Below, piece by piece: positions 48,224 through 57,708 of a stretch of 64,000 nucleotides of DNA; position 1 is the first letter of the stretch; each line of letters starts with the position of its first letter. The stretch comes from Deltaproteobacteria bacterium (lineage in GTDB: Bacteria > Desulfobacterota > GWC2-55-46): positions 1 to 64,000 of the forward strand of contig JACPGB010000028.1 of assembly GCA_016182655.1 (NCBI GenBank), written 5' to 3'. The translations under genes were made by a program, and so were the position numbers. The notes beneath the pieces were generated by a model that was not told the DNA's origin, ran no database searches, and worked only from the letters and a program-made list of their open reading frames with translations.

Positions 48224-50359
48224 CTACTCTACCGGGTTCTCCTTGAAAAACTTCATGATGGCGTCGCCGTTCATCAGGACCTCTTTCGAGAGCCTCTCCA
48301 CGAAGGACATGAGGACGTCCTTGTTCCTCGAGATTATCCCGGCAGAGACCTCCTTGGCGGAGTCCAGTATCTTCTGGATGTCGTCCAGGACTTCGCTGCC
48401 GGAAGTCAACGCGAAGTCCTGTAGCACCACGAGGGATTTGTTCCTCATTATATCGCCGAAGCCGTACTCGACGACCATCCTCTTGGCTATATGGGTCGCC
48501 TGTATGAGGTCGTGGGACGCGCCTACGGTCTTGGAGTCGCCGCCTATGAGCTCGTCCTCGGCTACCATGCCCCCGAGTATCACGCCTATTTCCTTTTCGA
48601 GGTCCTTTTTCGTGAACGTCGTCCTTATGGCCTCATCCACCGGTATGTAGGCGCTGAAGTTCTTATAGTTGTCCACGGAGACGAAGGCCGGGGTCTTGTT
48701 GAAGTGTATCTTCATGAGTATGCAGTGGCCCGCCTCGTGTATGGCGATGTTCTTCTTCTCGTAGTCGGTAAGGGACTCCGCCCTCTGGAGGAAGAGGGAC
48801 TTGGAAGCCGGACGCGCCCTCTGGTGGCTCCAGGTGCGGAGCTCCTCTATCTCCTCTTTTTTCAAGACCGAAAGGGGCGTTATGTGCCTTATCGCGGAAA
48901 GGAGCGCATCCTGCGTGACATCGAGGGCAAGTAGCCCGTCGATCATGTCCTCGACCTCCTTGGAGGACTCTCCGCCGTGGAGGTTGTTGAAGGTGGTGAC
49001 GACGGCGTCCTTTACCGCCTGCTCGATCTCTGCGCCGGTGAAGCCCTGGCTGTTCTGCGCGAGCTCGCGGAGGTTGAGCCTGTTCATGTTCTGGATGCGC
49101 CTTTCGAGGTGGATCCTGTATATCTCCTCCCGCTCTTCCTGGCTGGGGAGATCGACGAAGAAGACCTCGTCGTACCTGCCCTTTCTCCAGAGCTCGGGCG
49201 GGAGGTTCTTGGGCTCGTTGGCGGTCGATATGACGAAGACCGGGTTCTCTTTTTCCTGCAACCATGTAATGAAAGTGCCGAAGACCCTCATCTGCGTGCC
49301 GGAGTCGCCCTGATAGCCGCCGATGCCGCCGAATGCCTTGTCTATCTCGTCTATCCAGAGTATGCAGGGGCTCACCGCCTCCGCAAGCTGTATGCACCTT
49401 CTGATGTTTTTCTCGGATTCACCGACCGTTGAGCCGAAGAGGCGGCCCACGTCGAGCCTGAGTAACGGCAGGTTCCAGATGCCCGCGAGCGCCTTGCAAC
49501 ATAAGCTCTTGCCGGAACCTGGCACGCCTATCAGAAGGAGGCCCTTGGGGATGTCGAGCCCGAGGGTCGATATCTTGTCCTTTGAGAGGCGGAAGACGTG
49601 CTCCCTTTCGACGAACCACTTCTTTATTTCAGAGAGTCCGCCGATGTTCTCGATGGTCTCCCTGTGCGGGTAGTAGTCGAGTATCCTCTGCTTCTTTATT
49701 ATCTGCTGTTTTTCGTCCTGTATGTAGGAGATGCAGTCTTCGTTAAGGAAGCCGTTGTTGAGGCTTATGGCCTTCCTTATGACCCTCCTTACGTTGTCCA
49801 TGGAAAGGCCCTGGAGTGACTTGTACAGGATGGAGCGGGTCGCGGCGTGCCATTTCTCGGGGATCAAGTGGCCGTAGGTCGTGGAGACCATCTCGGCTAT
49901 CTCGTCGTAGTCGGGCAGAGATAGTTCAAGGACGACCATGTCCTCTTCGAGCTCCGGCGGTATCTCGCTTAAGGTCGGAGAGAGTATGCAGACGGTGTTG
50001 AGGGTGTGGCGCTCGTCCATGATCGTTGGCAAATCCCTGAATTTTCTAAGGAATTCGTGGGAGTTGAAGTAGCTGGCAATGTCTTTTAAAAGGAATATGT
50101 TATTGGTGTTCTCGCCTTTGGTTATCTTCTCTTCGATGGTGGAGAGTATCTTCTCCTTCCCCATCTGCTCCCGTTTCTTCTTCTCGCCCCCATATAAGCC
50201 CCTCGATACGGACCAGGACCAGAAGGTGAACTTCATCGACTCGGAAAGGGACTCGATTATCCGCTCGACCCTTCTTTCCTCGAAAGAGACGAGCCAGAGG
50301 ATAGGATACCTCGCCTCCATGTGTATCCTTATCTCGTTTTCGAAGTCTTTGGTCTTCAT
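48224..50359 (-). CDS. Ycf46/FtsH-like AAA+ ATPase with M41-type metallopeptidase domain
   Basis: Walker A GVPGSGKS, Walker B CILWIDEIDKAFGG, zinc motif AIHEAGHCILMKIHF and downstream GASHDLIQATHIAKRMV like FtsH; no TM segment; Ycf46-like N-terminus. Confidence 0.9.
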   Translation of the reverse strand: MKTKDFENEIRIHMEARYPILWLVSFEERRVERIIESLSESMKFTFWSWSVSRGLYGGEKKKREQMGKEKILSTIEEKITKGENTNNIFLLKDIASYFNSHEFLRKFRDLPTIMDERHTLNTVCILSPTLSEIPPELEEDMVVLELSLPDYDEIAEMVSTTYGHLIPEKWHAATRSILYKSLQGLSMDNVRRVIRKAISLNNGFLNEDCISYIQDEKQQIIKKQRILDYYPHRETIENIGGLSEIKKWFVEREHVFRLSKDKISTLGLDIPKGLLLIGVPGSGKSLCCKALAGIWNLPLLRLDVGRLFGSTVGESEKNIRRCIQLAEAVSPCILWIDEIDKAFGGIGGYQGDSGTQMRVFGTFITWLQEKENPVFVISTANEPKNLPPELWRKGRYDEVFFVDLPSQEEREEIYRIHLERRIQNMNRLNLRELAQNSQGFTGAEIEQAVKDAVVTTFNNLHGGESSKEVEDMIDGLLALDVTQDALLSAIRHITPLSVLKKEEIEELRTWSHQRARPASKSLFLQRAESLTDYEKKNIAIHEAGHCILMKIHFNKTPAFVSVDNYKNFSAYIPVDEAIRTTFTKKDLEKEIGVILGGMVAEDELIGGDSKTVGASHDLIQATHIAKRMVVEYGFGDIMRNKSLVVLQDFALTSGSEVLDDIQKILDSAKEVSAGIISRNKDVLMSFVERLSKEVLMNGDAIMKFFKENPVE

Positions 50360-50502
50360 CTGACACCCTTTAGGCTGCCTCTATTTTGATTATATCATAA
50401 CATACTATGCGATTGTCTTGGAACCTGAAAACCTCTTGTATTAAGGCTGGATACGCTATATTTGGGGGATAAGCCGGATTTTAGCATACTTCAGTTGAAA
50501 TC

Positions 50503-50537
50503 CAACAAAAAAAGAGGCGCATCTCTCGCGCCTCTTT
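50503..50537 (-). terminator. Intrinsic terminator of DUF1328 gene
   Basis: aaagaggcgc-atctctc-gcgcctcttt with minus-strand T run. Confidence 0.8.
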
Positions 50538-50607
50538 AACCGTCAAAAAACGGCTTTAAAGGGCCTTAAGGCCCCCGTTATTCATCCGTTGTAAGCGGGG
50601 TCGTGCC

Positions 50608-50775
50608 TTAGACGGCAGGTCTCCCGCGGCCGACCACGAGTGAGACGACGAAGAGTATGACGAAAATGACGAAGAGGAGTTTCGCAATCCATGCCGCGGT
50701 TCCCGCTATGCCGCCAAAACCCAAGACCGCCGCGATGATCGCTACGATCAGAAAAGTCACTGCCCATGAAAGCAT
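50608..50775 (-). CDS. DUF1328 small membrane protein (absent from ORF track)
   Basis: Minus-strand reading: [55 protein letters not shown]. Confidence 0.93.
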   Translation of the reverse strand: MLSWAVTFLIVAIIAAVLGFGGIAGTAAWIAKLLFVIFVILFVVSLVVGRGRPAV

Positions 50776-51014
50776 GACGACATATCACCTCTTTCCTTGC
50801 AAGGAACATGCTCATTGACCTCCTGTTTTTAGTATACAACCGGCGGAAGAGTAGTCAAATTGCATGAAGGAGCCCTATCCTATGCCGTCATTCCCGCGTG
50901 CTTAAAGCGGGGATCCAGCGTCTTACGCAAAGGTCTCCTTTCCCAAGGGGGACAAAGGGGGAATAAAAGCGAACCATAATCTCCCCCCACCCCTCTTTAG
51001 AAAAGAGGGGCTTG

Positions 51015-51100
51015 CAGACCACCCCTCCCTACCTCCACTTGTTAAGGGAAGGAGTTTTAACTTCCCCTCCTTACCAAGGAGGGGCCAGGGGAGGTCGTTT
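51015..51100. repeat. Family D palindromic repeat, copy 2
   Basis: cagaccacccctccctacctccacttgttaagggaaggag...cttcccctccttaccaaggaggggccaggggaggtcg; parallels 15609-15696. Confidence 0.75.
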
Positions 51101-51264
51101 TGTCATTACCCTCCCATCCTCAAAAGCTGTAATTGACTTGCGGCACACACTAAATTAATATGTTGTGTCTTGTTTTTATCTTCCCCCTTTCCTAAAGGGG
51201 GATTTAGGGGGATTATTCGAAGGTAATCTCCCATGCATTCGACATAAGGCACGAAAGGAAAACG

Positions 51265-51912
51265 ATGGAATTCATAAAGGAGTTCATAGACATCTTCCTG
51301 CACCTCGACAGGCACCTGAACCTCATCATCCAGGACTACGGCGTATACACCTACGCGATACTCTTCCTCATCATTTTCTGCGAGACCGGGCTCGTGGTGA
51401 CGCCGATACTGCCAGGCGACTCGCTCCTCTTCGCCATCGGCAACTTCGCGGCAATGGGGTCGCTCCGCATAGAGTATGTCCTTATCGGGCTCTCCGTCGC
51501 CGCGATACTCGGAGACACCGTCAACTACGCCATAGGCCACTACATGGGACCCCGGGTCTTTCAGAAGACAAACAGCCGCATCTTCAAGAAGGAGTATCTG
51601 GAGAAGACCCACAAATTCTACGAGAAGTACGGCGGCAAGACCATCATCTTCGCGCGGTTCGTGCCTATCGTCCGCACCTTTGCGCCGTTCGTCGCGGGAG
51701 TCGGCGCGATGAGCTACGGCAAGTTCATCACATATAACATCGTGGGCGGGGTCCTCTGGATATGCTCGTTCGTGCTCGCGGGATACTTCTTCGGCGGGCT
51801 CCCGGCGGTAAAAAAGAACTTCACGCTCGTGATACTCGCCATCATCGTACTCTCGATATTGCCGGGGGTCATCGAGTACATAAGGCATAAGAGGAAGGGG
51901 TCGGGTAGATAG
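51265..51912 (+). CDS. DedA-family membrane protein
   Basis: [25 protein letters not shown]...[38 protein letters not shown]. Confidence 0.94.
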   Translation: MEFIKEFIDIFLHLDRHLNLIIQDYGVYTYAILFLIIFCETGLVVTPILPGDSLLFAIGNFAAMGSLRIEYVLIGLSVAAILGDTVNYAIGHYMGPRVFQKTNSRIFKKEYLEKTHKFYEKYGGKTIIFARFVPIVRTFAPFVAGVGAMSYGKFITYNIVGGVLWICSFVLAGYFFGGLPAVKKNFTLVILAIIVLSILPGVIEYIRHKRKGSGR

Positions 51913-51954
51913 GCTGCGCGTAGCGAACCAATCAAAACCAAACGGCCTGGACGA

Positions 51955-52130
51955 CGATATTCGAGTCTTTTGCTTGAGGCCTTTTTGCGCGCTCCGCGCG
52001 CTTCCTTCCTCCCCCACCAGTTCGCGTGCCCCTTAAGTCGCTACGCTCCTCGCGCCTCAGCGCGCTCGCCCCTGCCTCCCGGAGGCGCTCTCCGCCATGC
52101 GCCCGTGTGTTTGTTAGAGACAGAACAAAA
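51955..52130 (-). repeat. Family E intergenic repeat, copy 2 (inverted)
   Basis: Reverse complement shares acaaacacacgggcgcatggcggagagcgc and gggggaggaaggaagcgcgcggagcgcgcaaaaaggc with copy 1. Confidence 0.8.
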
Positions 52131-52378
52131 AATATTTTTACTTGAAAGTACGCATTCATCCGGACCCCGAGCCGGGTTTGGGGTATTTGCCATTTGCAGG
52201 GTCCTCGGTTGAACCGGCTTTTTTGTTTAAAAATCACTTCATCTCAGCTTCCCGTCGACAAGCCTTCAACACATCCAATTAAGCATATCTGATTGAAAAA
52301 GCTCATAAGGAATGATAAATATAGCAATCAGCCCCATATCATAAAATAATCCATTAAATCCCTGCCACACGCGCACAG

Positions 52379-54124
52379 TTGATCGAGATGAACGCTAAGA
52401 CGGCAAGACACTGGTTTCCCCAAATCATCATCCTCCTGTCAGCGACCTTTGCCATTTATTCCGGCACCATCAATTACCCGTTCTGCTTTGACGACTTCAT
52501 GTATGTGACGGAGAACTATTTCATAAGAGACCTTTCCAATTTCTGGCCTCCCTCGGGCACGAGGTATTTCGGATACCTTTCGTTTGCCCTGAATTACAGG
52601 CTCGGCGGGCTTGAGACCTCAGGCTATCACGCCGTTAATATTTTGATACACGGCGCCAACTCCATCATGGCATTCATGCTGATGAGGTCGCTTTTCAAAT
52701 CGAACCTGTTCAAAAGATGCGCGGATTGCAATGGCGCTCCGTTTTTCTTTATACCTTTCGCGGCATCGCTCCTGTTTGCGGCCCACCCGGTGCAGACCGA
52801 GGCGGTCACCTATATAACCCAGCGTTTTGCCTCGCTCGCAACGCTCTTCTATTTGCTGACGCTTGTCCTGTATTTCAGATGGCGCTCCAGCCTTGAAAGC
52901 GGACGGTTCCGTATTGCCGCATACGCATTGATGCCGGTCCTTGCCGTCTTTGCGCAGATGACAAAGGAGATAAGCTTTACCCTGCCTTTCATGGCCGTTT
53001 TTTTCGAGTTGCTGCTTTTCAAGGGAACAACGTTGCCGTTTAAAAAGCGCGTCATCTATATGCTCCCCATGCTCGCCTCCGCGCTTACGATCCCCATGTT
53101 CCTCCTTGCGTGGCAGGAGTCCGGCGAGATAGCCGAGATGATCCGCGCCCTGCAGGTCAAGGAGCTCTCCACTCTTTCACGGCACGACTATCTTTTGACC
53201 CAGTTGGCGGTGATGGTGACCTACTTGCGGCTTCTTGTAATGCCTATAAACCAGAATTTCGATTATGAATATCCTATTTATGATTCGTTCACTCATCCGC
53301 ACGTGTTCCTGTCTTTCATTTTCATCATCGGTATATTCATTTCAGGAATAGCCCTGCTGTATTCCGGATACAGGAAGCCGTCTCTCAGCAGGCTTGCCGC
53401 CGGAATAGGGATCATCTGGTTTTTCGCGACCATCTCGGTCGAATCTTCCGTCATCCCGATACAGCACGTCATCTTCGAGCACAGGCTGTATCTGCCGAGC
53501 GCTGGCGCGGCCCTTTTTTTCAGCACGGCCTTTTTTTCCCTATACGGCATTTTGAGGACCAGAACCTCTTTTACATTGAAGCCCTTCCATTTTTCGATGG
53601 CAATCCTCCTTGCGGCGGCTCCATTGGGTAGTGCGGCCATATATAGGAACGCGGTATGGAAAGACCCTGTTACGCTCTACGAAGACCTTGTGAAGAAAAG
53701 CCCGGGCAAAGTGCCCGGCCATGTTTTCCTCGCAAGGGCTTACGCCGGGCGTGGAGAGTTCGACAAGGCCATAGCTGAATTTCAAATGGCTTTGAGAATA
53801 GACCCGAAAGACGCAGACGCGCGCGTGGAGCTTGGAAACGCTTACAATGACGCGGGGATGGTCGATGAAGCGATGCAGGAATACAGACATGCCATAGAGA
53901 TCAGGCCTGGACATGTATTCGCGAGGAATAACCTTGGGTCATCTTATCTTGTGCAGGGCAGGCCTGATGAAGCGATAGCGGAGTACCTTCAAGCGCTGCG
54001 GCTCGACAACGCCAATGCTGAGACCCATTATAACCTATGGGTCGCGTACACGAATAAGGGAAAGCCGTTAAAGGCTCAGGCGCATTATCAGCGCTATCTG
54101 GCTGTGAAGGACAAGCGGAAGTGA
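52379..54124 (+). CDS. Multi-TM protein with C-terminal TPRs (TMTC/PMT-like)
   Basis: SGTINYPFCFDDFMYVTENYFIRD...HAVNILIHGANS...AAHPVQTEAVTYITQRFASLATLFYL; TPRs at C-terminus. Confidence 0.85.
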   Translation: MIEMNAKTARHWFPQIIILLSATFAIYSGTINYPFCFDDFMYVTENYFIRDLSNFWPPSGTRYFGYLSFALNYRLGGLETSGYHAVNILIHGANSIMAFMLMRSLFKSNLFKRCADCNGAPFFFIPFAASLLFAAHPVQTEAVTYITQRFASLATLFYLLTLVLYFRWRSSLESGRFRIAAYALMPVLAVFAQMTKEISFTLPFMAVFFELLLFKGTTLPFKKRVIYMLPMLASALTIPMFLLAWQESGEIAEMIRALQVKELSTLSRHDYLLTQLAVMVTYLRLLVMPINQNFDYEYPIYDSFTHPHVFLSFIFIIGIFISGIALLYSGYRKPSLSRLAAGIGIIWFFATISVESSVIPIQHVIFEHRLYLPSAGAALFFSTAFFSLYGILRTRTSFTLKPFHFSMAILLAAAPLGSAAIYRNAVWKDPVTLYEDLVKKSPGKVPGHVFLARAYAGRGEFDKAIAEFQMALRIDPKDADARVELGNAYNDAGMVDEAMQEYRHAIEIRPGHVFARNNLGSSYLVQGRPDEAIAEYLQALRLDNANAETHYNLWVAYTNKGKPLKAQAHYQRYLAVKDKRK

Positions 54125-54198
54125 GGCATAAAAAATTAATGCGGATAAGGTTTTGTTGCCACGGCGTGGTGCACAGGAGCGGATTCCCTGACCAGGCA

Positions 54199-54362
54199 CC
54201 ATATGTGGTTAATATGAGCATTTTTATTTTCGACCTGCGCAGTCCTGCCGGACGGGCAACTCCGTATCAAAAGGCTGAAATCTCATTTACCCCAAAAGTT
54301 CCGTTCGAGACTTTGGCCCTGCGCCGAGCAGTCAGGAAAAATAACAATTTTTAGAGGTAGCC
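54199..54362. repeat. Family C element, copy 2, carrying a family B unit
   Basis: atatgagcatttttattttcgacctg...tcaggaaaaataacaatttttagaggtagcc, interrupted at its centre by a family B unit. Confidence 0.75.
54242..54330 (-). repeat. Family B modular repeat, single unit nested in family C
   Basis: Minus strand: GCTCGGCGCAGGGCC-N46-GATACGGAGTTGCCCGTCCGGCAGGAC. Confidence 0.88.
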
Positions 54363-54363
54363 T

Positions 54364-54987
54364 TCATTTAATCTCCTCAAACCTGTTCGTCCCCGGCGCA
54401 TACGCATACATCTCCCCCGTCGCTATGTCGAAGTACCACCCGTGGAGGAATAATTTTCCCGCCTTTATCGCCGCATCCACGAACGGGTATGTCTCGATGT
54501 TCTCAATCTGTTCGAGGATGTTTTCTTTTTCGGTGTATCCCTGGATGACCTCGGATTCGGAGTCCCCGAAGACCCCGAGGACATGCTCCCTCACGGGTCC
54601 GGCGAGTTTAAGCCAGTCCCTTAAGTGCGGCATCCCTTCAAGCTCCGACTCGTCCCGAAGGAGTGCCTTCATCGCCCCGCAGTTCGAATGTCCGCAGACG
54701 ATGATGTCAGTCACATTAAGCACCTGCACCGCGTACTCTATCGCCGCGGCCGTCGAGTTCTTGTCCTTCAGCGCGTCAAAAGGCGGGATGATGTTCCCGA
54801 TGTTCCTCAATATGAAGAGCTCCCCGGGGCCGGACTGCGTGACGAGGTGCGGGTCCACGCGGGAGTCCGAACATGTTATGAAGAGCACCTCCGGGTCCTG
54901 TCCCTTCGAGAGCCTTTTGAAGAACTCTTCTTCCTTCTTGAAATATGATTCCTGGAACTTCAATACGCCTTTATAAAGCCTCTCCAT
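54364..54987 (-). CDS. Beta-class carbonic anhydrase
   Basis: VLFITCSDSRVDPHL, FILRNIGNIIPP, IIVCGHSNCGAMKALL. Confidence 0.95.
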   Translation of the reverse strand: MERLYKGVLKFQESYFKKEEEFFKRLSKGQDPEVLFITCSDSRVDPHLVTQSGPGELFILRNIGNIIPPFDALKDKNSTAAAIEYAVQVLNVTDIIVCGHSNCGAMKALLRDESELEGMPHLRDWLKLAGPVREHVLGVFGDSESEVIQGYTEKENILEQIENIETYPFVDAAIKAGKLFLHGWYFDIATGEMYAYAPGTNRFEEIK

Positions 54988-55117
54988 CGCGCGCCTCCGT
55001 GCTTATTCGTCCCCGATAAAGGATACAAGAGGAAAAAAACACTCTCTTGATAATCTCCCCCAACCCCTCTTTAGTAAAGAGGGGGGATTCAAGACTCTTT
55101 CTTGACCAAAATACCAA

Positions 55118-55155
55118 AAAAAAGGCCGGGCCAACTCCGTTGGCCCGGCCTTGAT
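55118..55155 (-). terminator. Intrinsic terminator of hppA
   Basis: aaggccgggccaac-ggagt-tggcccggcctt plus minus-strand T run. Confidence 0.85.
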
Positions 55156-55179
55156 GATCACATTACCAAACACCCCGTC

Positions 55180-57225
55180 CTACGAGAAGAGCAGTACGCC
55201 GAAGAGGACCGCGACAAGGTTTATGACCTTGATCATCGGGTTGATGCCGGGGCCCGCGGTGTCCTTGTACGGGTCGCCGACGGTGTCTCCGGTGACGGCC
55301 GCCTGGTGCGCGGGCTTGTGCTTGCCGCCGTGCTTGCCTTCTTCAATATACTTCTTCGCGTTGTCCCAGGCCGCGCCGCCCGAGGTCATCTTGATGGCTA
55401 CGAACAACCCGGTTACGATTGCGCCCACGAGCACGCCGCCTAGGGCCTTCGGTCCGAGGACAAGGCCTACGACTATCGGGGCTACGACCGGGATGAGCGA
55501 CGGGACTATCATCCTCCGGATCGCCGCGGTCGTGACGATATCGACGCACTTGCCGTACTCGGGCTTGCCGCTCCCGTCCATGATGCCCTTTATTTCCCTG
55601 AACTGCCTCCTCACCTCTTCGACGATGGAACCCGCCGCGTCTCCCACCGCCTTCATGAGGAAGGACGCGAAGAGGAACGGGAGCATGCCGCCGATAAATA
55701 GGCCGACGAGGACGAGCGGGTCGGAAAGGTCGAATACCATCTGCACGCCGCCGACCGAGACCGACCTCGTGTACTCCGAGAAGAGGACGATGGCGGCAAG
55801 GGCCGCCGAACCTATGGCATAACCCTTGGTGACGGCCTTGGTGGTGTTGCCTACGGCGTCGAGCGGGTCGGTGACGTCCCTTACGGACGAGCCCATGTTC
55901 GCCATCTCGGCTATGCCGCCGGCGTTGTCAGTGATGGGGCCGAACGAGTCTATGGCGACGACTATACCGGCCATCGTGAGCATCGCTTCAGCCGCTATGG
56001 CCACGCCGAAGAGGCCGGCAAGCGAGTAACTGCCGAGTATCGCGGCCGCAATGACCAGCACCGGGGGGGCGGTAGATTGCTTGCCGACCGCGAGCCCCGC
56101 TATGATGTTTGTCCCGTGCCCCGAAACCGAGGCCTCGGCTATCTCGCGCACCGGCGCGTAGTGCTTCGCCGTGTAGTAGTCGGTTATGGCGACAAGCGTA
56201 ATGGTCACGGCGAGGCCGATCAATGCCGTAAAGTAGTAATTCATGGCGGATACCCCGCCTATCCCGTCCATGAGGTAATAGGTTATGGGATAGAAGGCTA
56301 TCGCGGACAATACGCTTGTTGCTATGAAGCCCTTGTAAAGGGCGGGCATGATGCCGCCGCCCGAGCCGATCCTTACGAACCAGCTGCCGATTATCGTCAT
56401 TATTATCGCAGCGCCCCCCAAAACGAGCGGGAAGAGCATGGCTATGCGGGATTCGGGATAAAGGAGGTGCGCAAGGGCCATCGTGGCGACTGTCGTGACC
56501 GCGTAGGTCTCGAAGAGGTCGGCGGCCATACCGGCGCAATCGCCGACGTTGTCGCCGACATTGTCCGCTATGACGGCCGGGTTCCTCGGGTCGTCCTCGG
56601 GTATCCCCGCCTCGACCTTTCCGACGAGGTCGGCGCCCACATCCGCCGCCTTGGTGTATATGCCGCCGCCGACCCTCGCGAAGAGCGATATGAGCGAGCC
56701 GCCGAGTCCGAGGGAAAGGAGCGATGCTACCGCCTTACCCTCACCCGCCACACTTATCGCGACCGCGAAGAAGCCCGTGACGGCGAGGAGGCCTAAGCTT
56801 ATAAGGAGGAGCCCGGTGACGGCCCCGCCCCTGAAGGCGACCTGGAGAGCGGCGTTAAGGCCGTTATGCGCGGCCTGCGCGGTCTTGGCGTTCGCCCTTA
56901 CCGCGACCATCATGCCGACATAGCCGGAGATGGCAGAGGCCACGCCTCCGACGACGAAGCCGCAGGCGGTGAGTAATCCGAAGTGCTCGGACCAGTAACC
57001 TGCGGCCCAGAGGAGGATGAATATGATGACGCCGACATAGGCGACGGTCTTGTACTGGCGGGCCATGTAGGCCGAGGCGCCTTCGTGTATCGCCGCCTGT
57101 ATCCTTTTCATCTCAGGGGTCCCGCCGTCGAGCCCCTTTACCCAGAATGCGAGCCATGCCGCGTATGCTATGCCGATGCCCGCTGTAACCAGAGCGAAGA
57201 GAATTGTAAGCCCAGAGATGTCCAT
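55180..57225 (-). CDS. hppA: Membrane-bound proton/sodium-translocating pyrophosphatase
   Basis: [96 protein letters not shown]. Confidence 0.97.
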   Translation of the reverse strand: MDISGLTILFALVTAGIGIAYAAWLAFWVKGLDGGTPEMKRIQAAIHEGASAYMARQYKTVAYVGVIIFILLWAAGYWSEHFGLLTACGFVVGGVASAISGYVGMMVAVRANAKTAQAAHNGLNAALQVAFRGGAVTGLLLISLGLLAVTGFFAVAISVAGEGKAVASLLSLGLGGSLISLFARVGGGIYTKAADVGADLVGKVEAGIPEDDPRNPAVIADNVGDNVGDCAGMAADLFETYAVTTVATMALAHLLYPESRIAMLFPLVLGGAAIIMTIIGSWFVRIGSGGGIMPALYKGFIATSVLSAIAFYPITYYLMDGIGGVSAMNYYFTALIGLAVTITLVAITDYYTAKHYAPVREIAEASVSGHGTNIIAGLAVGKQSTAPPVLVIAAAILGSYSLAGLFGVAIAAEAMLTMAGIVVAIDSFGPITDNAGGIAEMANMGSSVRDVTDPLDAVGNTTKAVTKGYAIGSAALAAIVLFSEYTRSVSVGGVQMVFDLSDPLVLVGLFIGGMLPFLFASFLMKAVGDAAGSIVEEVRRQFREIKGIMDGSGKPEYGKCVDIVTTAAIRRMIVPSLIPVVAPIVVGLVLGPKALGGVLVGAIVTGLFVAIKMTSGGAAWDNAKKYIEEGKHGGKHKPAHQAAVTGDTVGDPYKDTAGPGINPMIKVINLVAVLFGVLLFS

Positions 57226-57397
57226 CTTACACCATGTCTCCTTTTCAAAAGTTCAGATCACACCGCATTGATGCAAACGGACACACCTTCGCCTTGAGTC
57301 TAAAGACCCTTAAAGGCCCGTCCGATTCAGAAAGCTCGAATTTTCCGGTTTTTACCCGATGAGCGGGGGGGTGCGGCCTTTAAAAATCAAGACCGCA

Positions 57398-57426
57398 GTT
57401 TACCTTTTTGGGAGGTTTGTTGTCAA
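57398..57426 (-). promoter_or_regulatory. Candidate hppA promoter
   Basis: Minus strand TTGACA - 17 nt - GTAAAC, downstream of the family B array. Confidence 0.55.
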
Positions 57427-57437
57427 GCCCATAAAAG

Positions 57438-57653
57438 GGTCCTCGCCGGACGGGCAGACCCGTATCCGGCGGCTTTGCCTCATGGAGTTGGAGTAGCCTG
57501 GTTTGAAATTGGGCCCCGCGCCGAGCGGTCCTCGCCGGACGGGCAGACCTCAGATCTGACGATGATGGGATCAATATGTCAAAGGGCTCCGTTTCTGAAA
57601 ACTGGCCCCGCGCCGAGCGGTCCTCGCCGGACGGGCAGACCAGTATCCGGCGG
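57438..57653 (-). repeat. Family B tandem array (two full units plus a partial)
   Basis: Three copies of ggtcctcgccggacgggcagacc at about 91-92 bp spacing, alternating with gcccc(g)cgccgagc and variable 45-46 nt cores. Confidence 0.92.
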
Positions 57654-57708
57654 TATTGTATTGGAAAGGTGGGGAACGAAAGAAGAGCGGAGAGCCGGAA
57701 ACCGGCCT

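Noticed and set aside
50380-50500. Sigma32-type heat-shock promoter (cccccaaatata) upstream of the AAA/M41 operon
   Set aside because: A -10-like match only; no convincing CTTGAA at correct spacing.
50880-50935. cgtcattcccgcg...gcggggatccagc as a novel element
   Set aside because: This is a very common bacterial intergenic repeat motif; not novel on its own.
57438-57653. CRISPR array
   Set aside because: Regular repeat-core alternation, but only 2-3 units, imperfect repeats, isolated single units elsewhere with conserved half-repeats, core subtypes recurring between loci, and no cas genes in the window.
57438-57653. Tandem c-di-GMP (GEMM) riboswitches controlling hppA
   Set aside because: A gcaaagcc string occurs in one core only; other GEMM consensus elements are missing and the likely hppA promoter is downstream of the array.
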